This document shows positions 31,652 to 41,570 of a stretch of DNA of 64,000 nucleotides, piece by piece. The translations under genes were made by a program, and so were the position numbers. This stretch comes from an uncultured Planococcus sp. (GTDB taxonomy: Bacteria > Bacillota > Bacilli > Bacillales_A > Planococcaceae), in assembly GCA_947493585.1 (NCBI GenBank), contig CANLRI010000001.1, forward strand, positions 1,488,001 through 1,552,000, given 5' to 3'. The notes under the pieces are model-generated. The model was not told where the DNA came from and ran no database searches. It saw only the letters and a program-made list of their open reading frames with translations. The stretch's first letter is position 1; each line of letters opens with the position of its first letter.

Positions 31652-32797
31652 ATGTCAGAGGATATGAATTTGATGGAAAACCGTGACTTCCAAACAGGGG
31701 ATCGCGTAAAAGGAATAGTCGCCAAAATCGAGGAAAAAGCGGTAACGGTGACAATTGATGGAGCGCCGTTCGACGGGATCATCCCGATCAGCGAGTTATC
31801 GAGCCTCCACATCGAAAAAGCTTCAGACTCGGTCCAAGAAGGAGACGAGCTTGAATTGATCATCACGAAAGTGGAAGACGAGAACTTTGTGTTGTCGAAA
31901 CGCAAAGTCGATGCTGCATCCGCTTGGGACGATCTCGAGAAGAAATTCGAATCCGGTGAAATCATCGAAGCGGAAGTGAAGGATGTCGTCAAAGGCGGCT
32001 TGGTCATTGACCTCGGCGTGCGTGGTTTTGTGCCGGCTTCACTCGTGGAAGATTATTTCGTCGAATCTTTTGAGGATTATAAAGGCCGTGTCATGACCTT
32101 TAAGATTGTTGAAATGGAAAAAGAGAACAACCGCTTGATCCTTTCCCACCGTGCTGTCGTGGAAGGTGAAAAAGAATCCAAGAAAGAACAAGTGATGGAT
32201 TCCATCAATGCAGGTGACGTGCTTGACGGCAAAGTGCAGCGCATCGCGTCATTTGGCGCATTCGTCGATATCGGCGGAGTGGACGGGCTTGTCCATATTT
32301 CCCAATTGTCGCATGAACATGTCGACAAAGTGTCGGATGTTGTAACGGAAGGCCAGGAAGTAAAAGTTAAAGTGCTTTCTGTTGACCGTGACTCTGAACG
32401 CATTTCACTGTCGATTAAAGATACATTGCCTGGGCCATGGGATGCCATTGATGAAAAGGCGCCAAAAGGCTCTGTCCATAAAGGGACAGTGAAACGTCTT
32501 GTCAGCTACGGCGCGTTTGTTGAAGTGCTCCCGGGAGTAGAAGGCCTTGTGCATATTTCGCAAATCGCGCATAAGCACATCGCTACGCCTCACGAAGTCC
32601 TTCAGGAAGGCCAGGAAGTTGAAGTGAAAGTGCTCGAAGTCAACAAAGAAGACAAGCGTTTGTCACTCAGCATCAAAGAGCTTCAGGAAAAAGAAGCGGA
32701 ACAGGACTTCTCACAATACGATATGCCGGAAGAAGCATCCGGATTCTCGATTAGTGATGTCATTGGTGATAAATTAAAAGGGTTCAAATCCGAATAA
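31652..32797 (+). CDS. ypfD: S1-domain RNA-binding protein (RpsA homologue, YpfD)
   Basis: Relative of ribosomal protein S1 with four S1 repeats, at about residues 16-84, 101-169, 187-254 and 271-340. The third and fourth carry the canonical [19 protein letters not shown] and [20 protein letters not shown]. At 381 residues it is shorter than the six-repeat S1 of E. coli, as in other Firmicutes, where it is not essential for general translation. The ATG follows AAGGAGGGC. Its stop codon touches the start of fni with no gap. Confidence 0.92.
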   Translation: MSEDMNLMENRDFQTGDRVKGIVAKIEEKAVTVTIDGAPFDGIIPISELSSLHIEKASDSVQEGDELELIITKVEDENFVLSKRKVDAASAWDDLEKKFESGEIIEAEVKDVVKGGLVIDLGVRGFVPASLVEDYFVESFEDYKGRVMTFKIVEMEKENNRLILSHRAVVEGEKESKKEQVMDSINAGDVLDGKVQRIASFGAFVDIGGVDGLVHISQLSHEHVDKVSDVVTEGQEVKVKVLSVDRDSERISLSIKDTLPGPWDAIDEKAPKGSVHKGTVKRLVSYGAFVEVLPGVEGLVHISQIAHKHIATPHEVLQEGQEVEVKVLEVNKEDKRLSLSIKELQEKEAEQDFSQYDMPEEASGFSISDVIGDKLKGFKSE

Positions 32798-33853
32798 ATG
32801 TCACGGGCAAAAAGAAAGATGGATCATATCAATTATGCATTGTCCACCGGGCAATGCCGGGCTACTTGGCTCGATTGCGTCCGTTTTGTCCATCAGGCAC
32901 TGCCGGGAATTGGCGTTGCTGATGTATCGTTGGAACCCAAAACAGGTGATTTGAACCTAAAATCACCTGTTTTTATTAATGCCATGACCGGAGGCGGCGG
33001 TTCTGAGACTTTGCAGCTGAATGCCATGCTTGCACGGGCTGCAAAAGAAACAGGAATTGCCATGGCGGTCGGTTCACAAATGGCCGCGCTAAAAGACAGG
33101 CAGGAGCGTGAAAGCTATCGTATCGTCCGGAAAGAAAATCCGGACGGAACGATCTTCGGGAATCTTGGCAGCGAAGCGACAGTCGAACAAGCGCTTGAAG
33201 CAGTCGAGATGATTGAAGCAGATGCGCTGCAGGTTCATTTAAACGTCGTCCAGGAATTGACGATGCCAGAAGGCGACCGGCAGTTCCGCGGGGCGCTTGA
33301 TCGCATTGGCATGATCGCTGAAGCACTCGACGTGCCGGTTATTGTCAAAGAAACAGGCTTCGGGATATCACTGGAAACGGCGATGGCGCTCGAGAAGACT
33401 CAAGTAGCGGCAATCGATGCAAGCGGCTTTGGCGGCACCAATTTTGCCAGCATCGAAAACGAACGCAGGCAACGCAAATTAGCTTATTTCGAAGACTGGG
33501 GCATCCCAACGGCTGCTGCAATCGTCGAATGCCGGCAAGGCTTCAGCCGCAGCGTATTGGCTTCAGGTGGTCTTCAAGACGCCGGAGACATAGTCCGTGC
33601 ATTTCGTCTCGGCGCAGACGCTGCAGGCATTGCTGGCAGTTTCCTGAAGCATGCAGTTAGTCTTGGGGAAGTTGGCTTGATCGAAGAAATCAATGGGTTG
33701 CACGAAGATGTGCGCATGTTGATGACTGCACTCGGGGCATGTACAATTGAAGATATCCGCTCCGCCCCTGCAGTCATCAATGGGGAATTGCTGTCCCATT
33801 TGCAGCAAAGAGGCTTTGAGACGCAACATTTTGCAGTTCCTTTGAAAAACTGA
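32798..33853 (+). CDS. fni: Isopentenyl-diphosphate delta-isomerase, type 2
   Basis: FMN- and NADPH-dependent enzyme that interconverts isopentenyl and dimethylallyl diphosphate, the isoprenoid units used by HepS/HepT. The 351-residue TIM-barrel protein shows the type 2 signatures FINAMTGGGG, AVGSQMAALKD, GNLGSEATVEQA, LNVVQELTMPEGDR and GFGGTNFASIENERR. Start ATG 32798 is set by homology with B. subtilis Fni. It immediately follows the ypfD stop (TAAATG) and has no close ribosome binding site, so translation is probably coupled to ypfD. A terminator follows. Confidence 0.93.
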   Translation: MSRAKRKMDHINYALSTGQCRATWLDCVRFVHQALPGIGVADVSLEPKTGDLNLKSPVFINAMTGGGGSETLQLNAMLARAAKETGIAMAVGSQMAALKDRQERESYRIVRKENPDGTIFGNLGSEATVEQALEAVEMIEADALQVHLNVVQELTMPEGDRQFRGALDRIGMIAEALDVPVIVKETGFGISLETAMALEKTQVAAIDASGFGGTNFASIENERRQRKLAYFEDWGIPTAAAIVECRQGFSRSVLASGGLQDAGDIVRAFRLGADAAGIAGSFLKHAVSLGEVGLIEEINGLHEDVRMLMTALGACTIEDIRSAPAVINGELLSHLQQRGFETQHFAVPLKN

Positions 33854-33867
33854 ATATTGGACAATTT

Positions 33868-33905
33868 AAGGGGATGGACATTATTCAGATGCCATCCTCT
33901 TTTTC
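33868..33905 (+). terminator. Terminator of ypfD-fni
   Basis: GGGGATGG pairs with CCATCCTC, followed by TTTTT. Confidence 0.7.
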
Positions 33906-33946
33906 ATGTATAATAGGCTTATCAGAAGTGGAAGGATGAATTAATT

Positions 33947-35257
33947 ATGTCAAAACCGGTAGTAGCAATTGTTGGCCGGCCGAATGTAGGGAAATCCACG
34001 ATTTTTAATCGCGTGGTCGGAGAACGTGTCTCCATCGTGGAAGATATTCCAGGGGTTACACGTGACCGCATCTACAGTTCGGCAGATTGGCTGACGCACG
34101 AATTCAACATCATCGATACAGGAGGCATCGACCTTAGCGACGAGCCATTCCTCGAACAGATCCGCAGCCAGGCAGAAGTGGCTATGGATGAAGCGGATGT
34201 CATCATCTTTCTCGTCAACGGGCGGGACGGCGTGACAGAACAGGACGAGCAAGTCGCGAGAATTCTGTACCGTACGAAAAAACCAGTGGTGCTGGCTGTC
34301 AATAAAATTGACAATCCCGATATGCGCCACATGATTTACGATTTCTATTCTCTTGGAATCGGCGAACCTTATCCGGTTTCCGGATCGCACGGGCTTGGCC
34401 TTGGCGATCTATTGGATGAAGTGGCGAATCACTTCCCTAAAGAAGACGAGGAAGAATATCCGGACAACGTCATTAAGTTTTCGTTGATCGGACGCCCGAA
34501 CGTTGGGAAATCCTCGTTGGTCAACGCCTTCCTGGGTGAAGACCGTGTCATCGTCAGTGAAGTGGCTGGAACAACCCGCGACGCCGTCGATACACAGTAT
34601 GAATACGACGAGCAGCCTTATGTCATCATTGATACAGCAGGCATGCGCAAAAAAGGGAAAGTGTACGAAAGCACCGAAAAATACAGCGTGCTTCGTGCTT
34701 TGCGAGCGATTGAACGCTCCGACGTTGTGTTGGTTGTCTTGAATGCAGAAGAAGGCATTCAAGAACAAGATAAGAAGATTGCAGGATATGCTCACGAGGC
34801 AGGGAAAGCAATCGTCATCGTCGTCAATAAATGGGATGCCCTGAAAAAAGATGACAAGACTTTAAATAAATTCACTCAGCAAATCCGCGAACATTTCCTG
34901 TTCTTGGATTATGCCCCGATCATTTTCGTTTCCGCACTCAGCGGGCAGCGTGTACACAACATCCTTGATATCATCAACCGCGTCAATGACAACCATTCAC
35001 GCCGCATCCAGTCAAGCATTCTCAATGAAGTAATCGAAGATGCCGTAGCGATGAACCCAGCACCGTCGGATAAAGGGCGCCGTCTGCGTCTTTATTATGT
35101 GACGCAAGTGGCAGTCAAGCCGCCGACTTTCGTGGTGTTCGTCAACGAACCGGAAATGATGCATTTCAGCTATGAGCGCTTCTTGCAAAATCGCATCCGG
35201 GAGAGCTTTGATTTCGAAGGCACGCCATTGCGCTTGATTACACGGGCACGTACTTAA
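33947..35257 (+). CDS. der: GTPase Der (EngA)
   Basis: Essential double GTPase needed to assemble the 50S ribosomal subunit. The 436-residue protein has two G domains in tandem. The first (about 4-165) carries [18 protein letters not shown] and NKID; the second (about 175-345) carries [22 protein letters not shown] and NKWD. A C-terminal KH-like domain (about 350-436) follows, with the end [15 protein letters not shown]. The ATG follows GGAAGGATG. Position between fni and gpsA matches B. subtilis yphC. Confidence 0.95.
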   Translation: MSKPVVAIVGRPNVGKSTIFNRVVGERVSIVEDIPGVTRDRIYSSADWLTHEFNIIDTGGIDLSDEPFLEQIRSQAEVAMDEADVIIFLVNGRDGVTEQDEQVARILYRTKKPVVLAVNKIDNPDMRHMIYDFYSLGIGEPYPVSGSHGLGLGDLLDEVANHFPKEDEEEYPDNVIKFSLIGRPNVGKSSLVNAFLGEDRVIVSEVAGTTRDAVDTQYEYDEQPYVIIDTAGMRKKGKVYESTEKYSVLRALRAIERSDVVLVVLNAEEGIQEQDKKIAGYAHEAGKAIVIVVNKWDALKKDDKTLNKFTQQIREHFLFLDYAPIIFVSALSGQRVHNILDIINRVNDNHSRRIQSSILNEVIEDAVAMNPAPSDKGRRLRLYYVTQVAVKPPTFVVFVNEPEMMHFSYERFLQNRIRESFDFEGTPLRLITRART

Positions 35258-35328
35258 ATTTAATCAGCGGGTGTTTTCACTTTCTTGCTGATATTAATTG
35301 ATCCAATCGGACTTTAAGGAACAACATG

Positions 35329-35361
35329 GCTCCCACTTGAAGAGGTGGGAGTTTGGTTTTC
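35329..35361 (+). terminator. Terminator of der
   Basis: CTCCCAC pairs with GTGGGAG around TTGAAGAG, followed by TTTGGTTTTC. It lies 30 bases upstream of gpsA. Confidence 0.7.
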
Positions 35362-35388
35362 TTAAAGCAGGATAAAGGAGAGATAAAG

Positions 35389-36408
35389 ATGGAAAAAGTC
35401 ACTGTATTTGGTGCAGGGAGTTGGGGAACGGCGCTCAGTTATGTACTGGCGCAAAATGGCCATGATCTTCTATTATGGACCCATCGCCAAGACCAAGCGG
35501 ATGAGATCAATCAACATACGAATAAGCGCTATTTAAAAGAGACCATTTTACCGAAGTCTTTAAAAGCGACAGCAAATCTTGACGAAGCGGTGGCACATGC
35601 CGATATTTTTGTATTGGCCGTTCCGACAAAAGCCATTCGCGAAGTTTCAAAAGATATTCGTGAACGGATGACGAGAAAAGGCTTATTTGTCCATGTGTCA
35701 AAAGGCATCGAACCAGATTCGCTCAAGCGGATCAGCGAGATGATCCGTGAAGAAATTTCTGCTGACCTGATCGAGGAAGTCGTCATTTTGTCCGGGCCAA
35801 GCCATGCGGAAGAAGTGGTGCAAGAACATCCGACAACCGTGACGGCAGCTTGCGAAAATACGCAAGCTGCGAACCGTGTCCAGGATTTGTTCATGAACTC
35901 TTACTTCCGTGTCTACACAAATACGGACGTCATTGGAGTGGAAATTGGCGGGGCTTTGAAGAATATTATCGCTTTAGCGGTTGGCATCACAGATGGCCTC
36001 GGCTATGGCGATAATGCGAAAGCTGCGATCATGACGCGCGGCCTTGCTGAAATTGCACGCCTCGGCGTCAAGATGGGTGCGACGCCGCTGACCTTCTCCG
36101 GTTTATCGGGTGTTGGTGACTTGATCGTTACATGCACAAGCGTCCATTCACGCAACTGGCGGGCAGGCAATATGCTTGGCAAAGGCAAAAATGTCGAAGA
36201 AGTGTTAGATGAGATGGGCATGGTCGTCGAAGGGATTCGGACCACAAAAGCTGCCCACCAATTGGCTGCTGAATACAAAGTGCCTATGCCGATAACCGAA
36301 GCATTGTATGCGGTGTTGTTTGAAGGCGTCAAGCCGGAGAATGCCGTGGAAGAGCTGATGGGCCGCATGAAGAAAAATGAAATGGAAGATTTAATCGACT
36401 TGCTGTAA
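35389..36408 (+). CDS. gpsA: Glycerol-3-phosphate dehydrogenase [NAD(P)+]
   Basis: Reduces dihydroxyacetone phosphate to glycerol 3-phosphate for phospholipid synthesis. The 339-residue protein has the Rossmann motif VFGAGSWGTALS near residues 5-16 and the catalytic-region GGALKNIIALAVGITDGLGYGDN. The substrate-binding motif is TFSGLSGVGDLIVTCTS. The start at 35389 (MEKVTVFG) follows AAAGGAGAG; an upstream open frame crosses the der terminator and is rejected. A terminator follows, separating it from yphE. Confidence 0.94.
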   Translation: MEKVTVFGAGSWGTALSYVLAQNGHDLLLWTHRQDQADEINQHTNKRYLKETILPKSLKATANLDEAVAHADIFVLAVPTKAIREVSKDIRERMTRKGLFVHVSKGIEPDSLKRISEMIREEISADLIEEVVILSGPSHAEEVVQEHPTTVTAACENTQAANRVQDLFMNSYFRVYTNTDVIGVEIGGALKNIIALAVGITDGLGYGDNAKAAIMTRGLAEIARLGVKMGATPLTFSGLSGVGDLIVTCTSVHSRNWRAGNMLGKGKNVEEVLDEMGMVVEGIRTTKAAHQLAAEYKVPMPITEALYAVLFEGVKPENAVEELMGRMKKNEMEDLIDLL

Positions 36409-36418
36409 TTGTCACAAA

Positions 36419-36452
36419 CGGAGGGGCTGCTTGCTGCTGCCCCTTCTTTTTT
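36419..36452 (+). terminator. Terminator of gpsA
   Basis: AGGGGC pairs with GCCCCT and is followed by TCTTTTTTT. Confidence 0.8.
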
Positions 36453-36496
36453 TATGCTATACTATGGACTGAAACTCCACGAAAGGCGGCTTATTC

Positions 36497-36700
36497 ATGA
36501 GTTCTTTGGATAAAATGTGGGTATCGTTTGCAGGCATCGCTTTCTTGATCATTTCCATGGGGATGATTTATTTGAGCCGATACAAATTGCAAAACGGCAT
36601 CCTGAAATTTCTATTTGCGCTGATCGCGTACGTTCTGCTGATCCTGGGCTTCTTTATTATGGTTTTCACTGTATTCAGCGGACCGACCGGTGGCGCCTGA
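36497..36700 (+). CDS. yphE: DUF2768 small membrane protein (YphE-like)
   Basis: A 67-residue protein with two hydrophobic spans (about 8-28 and 35-58) separated by a basic loop (SRYKLQNG), so both ends probably lie on the same side of the membrane. Length and position between gpsA and yphF match B. subtilis yphE, a DUF2768 member of unknown function. The ATG follows GAAAGGCGGC. yphF begins 13 bases downstream. Confidence 0.8.
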   Translation: MSSLDKMWVSFAGIAFLIISMGMIYLSRYKLQNGILKFLFALIAYVLLILGFFIMVFTVFSGPTGGA

Positions 36701-36713
36701 GGGGATGGACATA

Positions 36714-37433
36714 ATGAAAAAAACAACAGCGTTGCTGCTTGTCCTGCTGACAGCAAGCCTTCTTACGGCTTGTGCGTATCCCAGCAGCGAGCGGGCGGAA
36801 AATCAGATTCCCTACGAAGATCAACTGGCTACTGCACAACAGGCGGTTGAACGCTATCAGGAAGCCAATAGCGGCTTATTGCCAATTAAAACACGCGATA
36901 TGGACGTCGATCAATTCATCAAATATCCCGTCGATTTCGCGAAAATCGTGCCGGATTTCACTGCTGAAATTCCAAGCAATGCGTTTGAAGTCGGCGGGAT
37001 TTACCAGTATGTCTTGATGGATGTCGAGGAAAATCCGACCGTCAAGCTCGTCGACCTTCGGGTAGCCGAAGGCATTCGTTCTGTGAATGTCAGAAAAAGC
37101 GCGAATGGCGGAAGGGCACCAATCTCTGAAATCATCGCCGATAATGTCTATAAGTTCAATCACGAAGCAATGGGCTTCAGTGAGGAGCCGATGGTTGAAA
37201 GCCCATACAGCGGCAAGATGCTGCCAATGGTCATTACGGGACAAGGCGACGTCTATATTGATTACTCCATTGATTTGTATGAAGCGATCCAAAACTATGA
37301 AGGCGAACTTGAACAAGGGCAGGATATCCGTTTTATCCTTTATGAAAACAGCCCCGTCGTGCCTGCATATTCACTTCCGTACACTATCGATGAAAATGGC
37401 GAGCCTATTTTCCTGACGGATGAAAAAGCCTGA
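36714..37433 (+). CDS. yphF: Lipoprotein YphF
   Basis: Predicted lipoprotein of unknown function. The 239-residue precursor starts MKKTTALLLVLL and has a lipobox with the modified Cys20 (SLLTAC), so the mature protein is lipid-anchored outside the membrane. The mature part has no recognisable enzyme motif. The start at 36714 follows GAGGGGATGG; an in-frame ATG at 36690 would add eight residues before the signal peptide and is less likely. In B. subtilis spoIVA follows; here hup follows after a 164-base gap. Confidence 0.85.
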   Translation: MKKTTALLLVLLTASLLTACAYPSSERAENQIPYEDQLATAQQAVERYQEANSGLLPIKTRDMDVDQFIKYPVDFAKIVPDFTAEIPSNAFEVGGIYQYVLMDVEENPTVKLVDLRVAEGIRSVNVRKSANGGRAPISEIIADNVYKFNHEAMGFSEEPMVESPYSGKMLPMVITGQGDVYIDYSIDLYEAIQNYEGELEQGQDIRFILYENSPVVPAYSLPYTIDENGEPIFLTDEKA

Positions 37434-37597
37434 TATAGCACGTATTTGGCCGAAATCCACATGTTTTTGAAAATATTGGGAGTATTTGGTGGTTTTCTTT
37501 GAAATGCGGCCTATTTGTTGTTGCTATGCGATTTTCGTTGTGATACTCTTTTTACAGGATTGATGGCAAGCATCCCCTTTGAGAGGAGGTGAATAGC

Positions 37598-37870
37598 ATG
37601 AACAAAACAGAATTAGTGAACTCTGTTGCAGAAGCGGCTGAACTTTCTCGTAAAGATGCTGCGAAAGCAGTTGACGCTGCATTTGAAGCGATTCAAGATG
37701 CTCTAACTAAAGGTGACAAAGTACAGTTGATCGGATTCGGTAACTTTGAAGTTCGTGAGCGCGCGGCCCGTAAAGGACGCAACCCACAAACAGGTGCTGA
37801 AATCGAGATCGCCGCAAGCAAGGTTCCTGCCTTTAAGCCAGGTAAAGCACTTAAAGACGCAGTGAAATAA
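37598..37870 (+). CDS. hup: DNA-binding protein HU
   Basis: Histone-like nucleoid protein, a homodimer that bends DNA. The 90-residue sequence is standard [22 protein letters not shown], the [20 protein letters not shown] beta-arm with the conserved Arg-Asn-Pro tip, and a C-terminal [12 protein letters not shown]. The start at 37598 follows a perfect AGGAGGTGA site. Codon use looks that of a highly expressed gene. It corresponds to B. subtilis hbs and is monocistronic, with a strong terminator. Confidence 0.97.
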   Translation: MNKTELVNSVAEAAELSRKDAAKAVDAAFEAIQDALTKGDKVQLIGFGNFEVRERAARKGRNPQTGAEIEIAASKVPAFKPGKALKDAVK

Positions 37871-37888
37871 GCTTCGGCTACTGTACAT

Positions 37889-37935
37889 AGAATGGCTTTT
37901 GCGAGATCTAATCTTGCAAAAGCCATTCTTTTTTT
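37889..37935 (+). terminator. Terminator of hup
   Basis: AGAATGGCTTTTGC pairs with GCAAAAGCCATTCT, a 14-base stem with one internal offset at the loop end, followed by seven T. Confidence 0.92.
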
Positions 37936-37946
37936 CGGCCCCGTTT

Positions 37947-37975
37947 TTGCCAATACCCCCCGTAAATGCTACAAT
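37947..37975 (+). promoter_or_regulatory. Sigma-A promoter of folE-mtrB
   Basis: TTGCCA (37947-37952) and TACAAT (37970-37975) are 17 bases apart. It gives a leader of about 120 bases before folE. Confidence 0.65.
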
Positions 37976-37987
37976 TCAGGTGAGAAA

Positions 37988-38060
37988 AGCGGAGTTGTCT
38001 CTCGGCTCAGCAGAAATAGGCGCGTGAAACTGCAATGAACAATGGCTGTTTTCAACCGCT
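37988..38060 (+). promoter_or_regulatory. Structured leader of folE
   Basis: In the folE leader AGCGG-A-GTTG (37988-37997) can pair with CAACCGCT (38053-38060), leaving one bulged A. This closes a domain of about 55 bases with inner pairings such as GCAG/CTGC. No terminator follows it. I cannot match it to a known riboswitch class. Confidence 0.3.
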
Positions 38061-38099
38061 GCCCCAAATAGAGTGATTTTTTCTACAGGAGGAAACAAC

Positions 38100-38684
38100 G
38101 TGATAGATATGAAAAGCCATAACGTAGATTTGAACAAAATAGAGCAAGCTGTCGGAATGATTTTGGAGGCAGTCGGTGAAGATGTAGGCCGTGAAGGGCT
38201 GCAGGATACCCCAAAACGCGTCGCGAAAATGTATGCGGAAGTTTTTGCGGGATTGAAAGAAGACCCGAAAGAATATTTCCGCACAGTGTTTCATGAAAAT
38301 CACGAGGAACTTGTATTGGTTAAGGACATTCCGTTTTATTCGATGTGTGAACATCACCTAGTGCCATTCTTTGGAAAAGCACATATTGCCTATATCCCAC
38401 GCGACGGAGTGGTCACAGGGCTCAGTAAATTGGCAAGGGCGGTCGAAACCGTTGCAAAACGCCCTCAATTGCAGGAACGGATCACTTCCACCATTGCTGA
38501 CTCGATGATGGAGACGCTGAATCCGCACGGTGTGTACGTCATGGTCGAAGCTGAGCATATGTGCATGACAATGCGCGGCATCAAGAAGCCAGGCTCCAAG
38601 ACTGTCACGGCCGTGTCACGCGGAATATTAGAGACAGATGACATCAAACGGTCGGAAGTTATTACTTACATCAATATGAACTAA
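38100..38684 (+). CDS. folE: GTP cyclohydrolase I
   Basis: Converts GTP to 7,8-dihydroneopterin triphosphate, the first step of folate synthesis. The 194-residue protein has the zinc ligands Cys83 and His86 ([20 protein letters not shown]) and the second Cys in [10 protein letters not shown], plus [13 protein letters not shown] 38100 is chosen as start because AGGAGG lies seven bases upstream; ATG 38109 is too far from it. It is B. subtilis mtrA, paired with mtrB as there. Confidence 0.95.
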   Translation: MIDMKSHNVDLNKIEQAVGMILEAVGEDVGREGLQDTPKRVAKMYAEVFAGLKEDPKEYFRTVFHENHEELVLVKDIPFYSMCEHHLVPFFGKAHIAYIPRDGVVTGLSKLARAVETVAKRPQLQERITSTIADSMMETLNPHGVYVMVEAEHMCMTMRGIKKPGSKTVTAVSRGILETDDIKRSEVITYINMN

Positions 38685-38709
38685 AACTACGGAAAAGCAG
38701 GTGTAAACA

Positions 38710-38931
38710 ATGGCACAAACTGAATATGTGGTAATTCGTGCTCAAGAAGACGGGGTCAACGTTATTGGGTTGACGCGCGGCAATGATACAAAATTCCATC
38801 ATACGGAAAAACTTGATCGCGGCGAAGTGATGATCGCACAATTTACCGAGCATACATCGGCGATGAAAATTCGCGGCAAAGCGGAAATCCATTCCGCGCA
38901 CGGCATCATTGAAAGCGACGCGAAAAAATAA
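38710..38931 (+). CDS. mtrB: trp RNA-binding attenuation protein TRAP
   Basis: Forms an 11-subunit ring that, when tryptophan binds, wraps (G/U)AG repeats in target RNAs and shuts off tryptophan genes. The 73-residue protein has the family motifs [20 protein letters not shown] and [20 protein letters not shown], with the RNA-contact [13 protein letters not shown]. The ATG follows GCAGGTGTAAAC. It forms an operon with folE. The trp genes themselves are not in this window; the aro/tyr cluster at 42251-47266 lacks the trpEDCFBA block present there in B. subtilis. Confidence 0.95.
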   Translation: MAQTEYVVIRAQEDGVNVIGLTRGNDTKFHHTEKLDRGEVMIAQFTEHTSAMKIRGKAEIHSAHGIIESDAKK

Positions 38932-39006
38932 GCGTTAATGGTGAAGGCCGTACGGGCATTATGCTATAATATGAGCTATGGCTAACCTATGAATGGAGCA
39001 GGCAGT

Positions 39007-39783
39007 ATGAACGGACAACAAATACAATCCAAAATCATCTCCATGGAAATCGACGTATTAAAAGCAGTTCGCCAACGAACGTTAGACCAGTTGACGGAAG
39101 GGCCTTTTGTTAAAGAGACGCGCCTGTTTTTCTTGCTGCTGCCGTTTTTTAACGGAGAGCAATGGTCGGATAAAATGGAGACAAGCGCCCGGACGGTGGC
39201 GATCGTCTACGCTGCGTTGCACGCACACGACCGGGTAAAAGAAGAAATGCCCATCAGCAAAGAACAGCAGCTGACAGTGCTCGCTGGAGATTTTTACAGC
39301 GGCATTTATTATCAATTGCTGGCTGAAGGGAAAAATATTGAAATGGTTCAAAAGCTTGCGACAGCAATCATCCAGGTAAGCGAAAAGAAAGCCTCTTTCC
39401 ACGAGCTGGCATTACAGCAGCCGGAGCAAGTGGAAGAAACGGCAATCGTAATCGAAACGGCTTTATTGAATGCTTTCTATAAAGAGAATGGCTTTGGCCA
39501 TTATAAGCAGCTGATGGAACAATCCTTGCTGTATATCCGCTTTGCGGAAGAGCTGGAAGCGCTGAAGAAGGGCGAGTTCAGTTATCTCCTCAGATTGCTC
39601 AGCGAAACCTTGATCCATTCGACATTCATCGAGCGTTGGCTCACTAGCCGTCTGGAAGTTTTAGGTAATGAGATATTGGAATCCATCAATGATTGCGAAC
39701 TGGATTTTGAACTCAAGAATATATTGCTCCACCAAATTATTCCGCATCGGCATAGCGCTGAACCGCTGACGCGAGAAGGATGA
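39007..39783 (+). CDS. hepS: Heptaprenyl diphosphate synthase component I
   Basis: Small, non-catalytic subunit of the heptaprenyl diphosphate synthase that makes the menaquinone side chain; it sets product length with HepT. The 258-residue protein is helical with the family pattern [29 protein letters not shown] and [17 protein letters not shown]. The start at 39007 is preferred (AGGCAGT upstream); ATG 38989 lacks a ribosome binding site. It heads hepS-menG-hepT, as in B. subtilis gerCA-CB-CC. Confidence 0.88.
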   Translation: MNGQQIQSKIISMEIDVLKAVRQRTLDQLTEGPFVKETRLFFLLLPFFNGEQWSDKMETSARTVAIVYAALHAHDRVKEEMPISKEQQLTVLAGDFYSGIYYQLLAEGKNIEMVQKLATAIIQVSEKKASFHELALQQPEQVEETAIVIETALLNAFYKENGFGHYKQLMEQSLLYIRFAEELEALKKGEFSYLLRLLSETLIHSTFIERWLTSRLEVLGNEILESINDCELDFELKNILLHQIIPHRHSAEPLTREG

Positions 39784-39785
39784 CG

Positions 39786-40487
39786 ATGATGCAGAAAACG
39801 AAAGAACAACGAGTTCACGAAGTGTTTGAAAAAATTTCCGAAAACTACGACCAAATGAATTCGGTCATCAGCTTTCAGCAACACAATAAATGGCGCAACG
39901 ATACGATGCATAAAATGCAAGTAGCAAAAGGCGCGTCCTGCATTGATGTCTGCTGCGGCACCGCGGACTGGACGATTGCACTCGGTGAAGCCGCAGGGCC
40001 TACCGGTCGTGTAGTCGGATTGGACTTCAGCCAAAACATGCTGAATGTCGGACATCAAAAAACGGCCGATATGCCACAAGTCGAATTGGTGCAAGGAAAT
40101 GCAATGTCTTTGCCTTACCCGGACAATTCATTTGATTTCGCAACAATCGGCTTTGGATTGCGCAATGTGCCGGATTATGAACAGGTTTTATCAGAAATGC
40201 ATCGTGTGTTAAAACCCGGTGGCATGATTGCCTGCTTGGAAACATCTCAGCCTGAAAGCATTGTATTCAAGCCGTTTTTCCGGATGTATTTCCGTTTCAT
40301 CATGCCCGTATTCGGTAAGCTCTTTGCGAAAAGCTACAAAGAATATTCATGGCTTCAGGAATCGGCTAAAACATTCCCTGGCATGAAAGAGCTCGCCAAA
40401 CTGTTCAGCAAAGTCGGGTTCGACAAAGTGAAATACAAACCTTACTCAGGAGGGGCTGCTGCCCTTCATATGGGATTGAAAAAGTAA
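39786..40487 (+). CDS. menG: Demethylmenaquinone methyltransferase
   Basis: S-adenosylmethionine-dependent methylation of demethylmenaquinone, the last step of menaquinone synthesis. The 233-residue protein has the cofactor loop [17 protein letters not shown] and the UbiE/MenG signature [16 protein letters not shown]. The start at 39786 ([18 protein letters not shown]) has AGAAGG six bases upstream and aligns with B. subtilis MenH (233 residues). It follows hepS with almost no gap. Confidence 0.93.
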   Translation: MMQKTKEQRVHEVFEKISENYDQMNSVISFQQHNKWRNDTMHKMQVAKGASCIDVCCGTADWTIALGEAAGPTGRVVGLDFSQNMLNVGHQKTADMPQVELVQGNAMSLPYPDNSFDFATIGFGLRNVPDYEQVLSEMHRVLKPGGMIACLETSQPESIVFKPFFRMYFRFIMPVFGKLFAKSYKEYSWLQESAKTFPGMKELAKLFSKVGFDKVKYKPYSGGAAALHMGLKK

Positions 40488-40509
40488 ACAAGCGGGAGAA
40501 GGTTATTAA

Positions 40510-41484
40510 GTGGAAAAGATGAAGTTAAAATTGCTCTATTCCGACCTGAAACCGGAGCTGGAACTAATCGAAAAAGAATTGGAACAGGCAGTGGATTCCG
40601 AATCCCTTCTATTAAATGATGCTTCTCTTCATTTATTGCAGGCCGGAGGGAAACGGATCCGCCCTGTTTTTGTTTTGCTCGCCGGAAAATTCGGGGATTA
40701 TGATATTGAATTGCTGAAACGTGTCGCGGTCCCTTTGGAACTTATACATATGGCGTCTTTGGTCCACGATGATGTCATAGATGATTCGGAGATTCGCCGG
40801 GGTCGGCCAACCGTTAAGTCGGAATGGAATAATAGTGTAGCGATGTATACCGGCGATTTCATTTTGGCCAGGGCGTTGGAGCGGATTACGGAAATCGAAT
40901 CGCCAAGAATCCACGATATCTTGTCGAAGACATTGATCGAAGTGTGCCGCGGCGAAATTATTCAAATCGAAGACAAGTACAGGCTCGATCAAAGCTTGCG
41001 GGATTATTTGCGGCGCATCAAACGCAAAACCGCGTTATTGATTTCGTCGAGCTGTGAATTAGGAGCTTTGGTGGCTGGAACCGATGAGAAAACTGCAGCG
41101 CATTTGCGCCGTTTCGGTTATTTCATCGGCATGTCGTTCCAGATCATCGACGATATCCTCGATTTTACAGCAAGCGACCAGGAGTTGGGCAAACCGGCCG
41201 GCAGTGATTTCATCCAAGGTAATATTACCTTGCCGATTTTGTACGCGCGCCGGAATCCAGAGATCTATCAGATGCTCCGTGACAATTTGAACCAAGACAT
41301 TTCCGATGAAAAACGCCTGGAAATTGTCCGCACGATTCGTACGAGCAGCGCGGTCGATGAGGCTAAGCGGGTGAGTGAACGTTATTTGGAAAAGGCGCTG
41401 AAGGAACTGGACTATTTGCCAAAAGGCTCCGCAATGAAAACGATGCGCAAAATTGCCTTTTTCATCGGTAAGCGAAAGTTTTAG
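40510..41484 (+). CDS. hepT: Heptaprenyl diphosphate synthase component II
   Basis: Catalytic subunit that chain-elongates farnesyl diphosphate to heptaprenyl diphosphate. The 324-residue polyprenyl synthase has both aspartate-rich metal motifs: LVHDDVIDDSEIRRG and QIIDDILDFTAS, plus GGKRIRPVFVLL near the start. GTG 40510 lies seven bases after AGAAGG and is taken as start; ATG 40519 is an alternative. It completes the hepS-menG-hepT operon. Confidence 0.94.
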   Translation: MEKMKLKLLYSDLKPELELIEKELEQAVDSESLLLNDASLHLLQAGGKRIRPVFVLLAGKFGDYDIELLKRVAVPLELIHMASLVHDDVIDDSEIRRGRPTVKSEWNNSVAMYTGDFILARALERITEIESPRIHDILSKTLIEVCRGEIIQIEDKYRLDQSLRDYLRRIKRKTALLISSSCELGALVAGTDEKTAAHLRRFGYFIGMSFQIIDDILDFTASDQELGKPAGSDFIQGNITLPILYARRNPEIYQMLRDNLNQDISDEKRLEIVRTIRTSSAVDEAKRVSERYLEKALKELDYLPKGSAMKTMRKIAFFIGKRKF

Positions 41485-41491
41485 TTTCCAG

Positions 41492-41519
41492 TTGACAAAT
41501 GTTCGGACAATGATAGTAT
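41492..41519 (+). promoter_or_regulatory. Promoter of ndk
   Basis: A consensus TTGACA (41492-41497) and TAGTAT (41514-41519) are 16 bases apart, about 50 bases upstream of ndk. Confidence 0.6.
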
Positions 41520-41570
41520 TTTTTAAGGTGGGCAAAGTGCCCGAGCTTTTTAACAGAGGAGTGTTCTATA

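Noticed and set aside
35258-35328. ATCAGC/GCTGAT hairpin after der
   Set aside because: The loop is 18 bases and no T-run follows; the proper terminator is the next hairpin at 35329-35361.
37976-38099. THF riboswitch upstream of folE
   Set aside because: The conserved GGAGAGTAG-like and downstream landmarks are not present in the leader.
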